Assembly (NCBI GenBank): GCA_020741775.1
Contig: DYYG01000035.1
Location: 248,001-312,000 of the forward strand
DNA from: Methylorubrum populi
GTDB taxonomy: Bacteria; Pseudomonadota; Alphaproteobacteria; Rhizobiales; Beijerinckiaceae
Direction of reading: 5' to 3'
DNA: 64,000 nt
A program made the translations under genes and the position numbers. Shown piece after piece: positions 62,947 to 64,000 of the stretch. Within the stretch, counting starts at the first letter, position 1. The number at the start of each line of letters is the position of its first letter. The notes beneath the pieces were generated by a model. The model did no database searches. It saw only the letters and a list, made by a program, of their open reading frames with translations, and was not told the DNA's origin.

Positions 62947-63303
62947 ATGGCTGTGCTGGAGACGCCGGATGGGCGCTATATCGTCGTGCGCGGCCGGCTC
63001 TGGCGGCGCCAGCGGCCCGACCTCGACCCGGTGCGGCGGGACCGGCTCGTCCACGACCTGATGGATGCCCGGCGAGCGGTGCGCGCCGCCAAAGGGGCCG
63101 ACGACGCCGACGCCCTCGCCAGGGCCCGCGCGGCGGTCGATGCCGCCAAGCATGAGCTCGGGGAACGCGGCCCGGTCTGGTGGACGGATGGCGCTCCCGA
63201 TCTCAATCGGCGCATGGCCGCCAACACCCCCTATGCCGATTGGTATGCCGGCCTGCCGGAAGAGGCCGGCGCCATCTCCAACCATCGGCCCGGTCGGAGG
63301 TAG
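62947..63303 (+). CDS. Unknown small protein downstream of the Rmf-like gene
   Basis: A 118-aa soluble protein, MAVLETPDGRYIVVRGRLWR, with a helical, Ala/Asp/Arg-rich middle (DADALARARAAVDAAKHELG) and a Trp-containing end (GPVWWTDGAPDLNRRMA, TPYADWYAGLPEEAGA). It is a recurrent type of small protein in rhizobia, to my knowledge without known role. The 12-bp gap to the Rmf-like gene suggests one transcript. Confidence 0.66.
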   Translation: MAVLETPDGRYIVVRGRLWRRQRPDLDPVRRDRLVHDLMDARRAVRAAKGADDADALARARAAVDAAKHELGERGPVWWTDGAPDLNRRMAANTPYADWYAGLPEEAGAISNHRPGRR

Positions 63304-63755
63304 CAGCCTTCGAGCGGCCGCCGCTGCCTCCCTGAGCCTCGCCCGCCAATCATGTGCGGGACCGCACAGACCATCCCTGAGGTTTTATTTCTCCGCCTCA
63401 AATGCCCGCGTTGCGGCGCCCTCTGCTGCGATGCAACCGGGTTGCAACCGGACCGTCCAATTGCCAGAGCATCCCACTTCTGATTAATTCCAGATAAGAA
63501 ATGCAGTTGAGGCCGTTCCGCGGCCTCCGCATTGTCGCGGCGGATCGGCCTCGCCACCGTCGCGCGACGACAGCACGAACCAAGAGCCGGACGGCACGAG
63601 CCGGAAACCGGCCGCCACGGCACCGATCCACCCGCCGCGCGGGCTTCGGACCGGTCCCGGCACGGCATCCATGGGGAAGGGCAGATCGATCTGGCCGCCG
63701 GGCGGACCTCCCGTCCGCTCGCGTGGACCTCATCCTGAAACGGCAGATGGCAGCG
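63304..63755. other. Non-coding region upstream of the truncated iorA-like gene
   Basis: This 452-bp stretch holds no convincing gene; short frames on both strands are Arg/Pro-rich and look like chance. A lower-GC patch at about 63475-63510 could belong to a promoter for the gene at 63756. No repeat or hairpin of note was recognised. Confidence 0.4.
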
Positions 63756-64000
63756 ATGATAAAACTCACGGTCAACGGAGCCGAACGCAGCTTCGACGGC
63801 GATCCCGACATGCCGTTGCTCTGGTATCTGCGTGACGAGCTCGGCCTCACCGGCACCAAGTTCGGCTGCGGCATCGCCCAGTGCGGCGCCTGCACGATCC
63901 ATCTCGGCGGCACCGCCGCCCGTGCCTGCATCACCCCGGTCTCGGCGGCGGAAGGCCAGGAGATCACGACCATCGAGGGGCTCTCCCCCGACGGCAACCA
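63756..64000 (+). CDS. Molybdo-hydroxylase [2Fe-2S] small subunit, IorA-like (3' end outside window)
   Basis: The frame starts [20 protein letters not shown] and runs to the right edge (81 codons). The plant-type ferredoxin fold is shown by [18 protein letters not shown], which gives three of the four cluster Cys, followed by RACITPVS with the next Cys. These match isoquinoline 1-oxidoreductase alpha subunits of the xanthine dehydrogenase family. The large Mo-binding subunit is expected just outside. An ATG at 63747 (MAAMIKL) is an alternative start. The substrate cannot be predicted. Confidence 0.85.
   Translation, partial: MIKLTVNGAERSFDGDPDMPLLWYLRDELGLTGTKFGCGIAQCGACTIHLGGTAARACITPVSAAEGQEITTIEGLSPDGN

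Noticed and set aside
63532..63738. 68-aa plus-strand frame upstream of the iorA-like gene
   Set aside because: Arg/Pro/His-rich composition, no ribosome site and no motif; probably a chance frame.
31924..64000. Functional link between mobA and the molybdo-hydroxylase at the right edge
   Set aside because: Xanthine-dehydrogenase-family enzymes usually use molybdopterin or the cytosine dinucleotide, made by MocA, not the guanine form made by MobA; they are also 31 kb apart.

Overview
The window looks like chromosome from an alphaproteobacterium of the Hyphomicrobiales, most likely Methylobacterium/Methylorubrum. This is inferred from very high GC content, the long-chain lipid A cluster (acpXL, fabZXL, fabF2XL, fabF1XL, adh2XL), the alphaproteobacterial GTTC-N7-GTTC type of LexA box, an imuA-imuB-dnaE2 cassette and a ROSE-type RNA thermometer on a small heat-shock gene. 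No rRNA, tRNA, CRISPR array, prophage or intact insertion sequence was seen. Both edges cut genes: an O-antigen polymerase/ligase-like gene on the left and a molybdo-hydroxylase [2Fe-2S] subunit on the right.

Region 1-13.4 kb is an exopolysaccharide/LPS locus with two Wzy/WaaL-like membrane proteins, two Wzx-like flippases, a Wzc/GumC-like chain-length regulator, a secreted beta-helix protein, a GT4 glycosyltransferase, a polysaccharide deacetylase and a FemAB/GNAT-like transferase. Region 13.4-24.2 kb, all on the minus strand, holds a patatin-like lipase, a seven-gene antiporter module (mnhE-F-G-mbhD-mbhE/mnhB-mnhC-mnhD) ordered like the membrane arm of archaeal Mbh hydrogenases, and the SOS mutasome imuA-imuB-dnaE2 behind a perfect LexA box.

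Region 24.5-46.5 kb is mostly housekeeping and stress genes: a response regulator, two cyclophilins with coaD, a beta-barrel protein, gyrA, mrp-mobA, a PNPOx-like stress protein, pncB-pxpA, two AI-2E-type permeases, hisN, a lipase, hsp20 with a ROSE element, cupins, the Kdo hydroxylase kdoO and a GGDEF protein. Between the beta-barrel gene and gyrA lies a decayed GIY-YIG gene carrying a 120-bp in-frame insertion that contains a palindrome.

Region 46.5-57.1 kb starts with an unknown gene under a second LexA-type box. It continues with the very-long-chain fatty acid cluster for lipid A, whose last gene (adh2XL) is separated from the rest by a large minus-strand PAS/GAF/HWE sensor kinase. Region 57.1-64 kb has a DUF985 cupin, two small envelope-type genes, a very divergent PEP carboxylase-like gene, small unknown genes (one like ribosome modulation factor) and the truncated iorA-like gene.

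The recurring theme is cell-envelope construction (EPS, Kdo hydroxylation, long-chain lipid A) together with DNA-damage and heat-stress control. The strongest candidates for something undescribed are the stand-alone Mbh-like antiporter module, the divergent PEPC-like protein, the catalytically dead ketosynthase paired with a live one, the new SOS-box gene and the in-frame insertion element.
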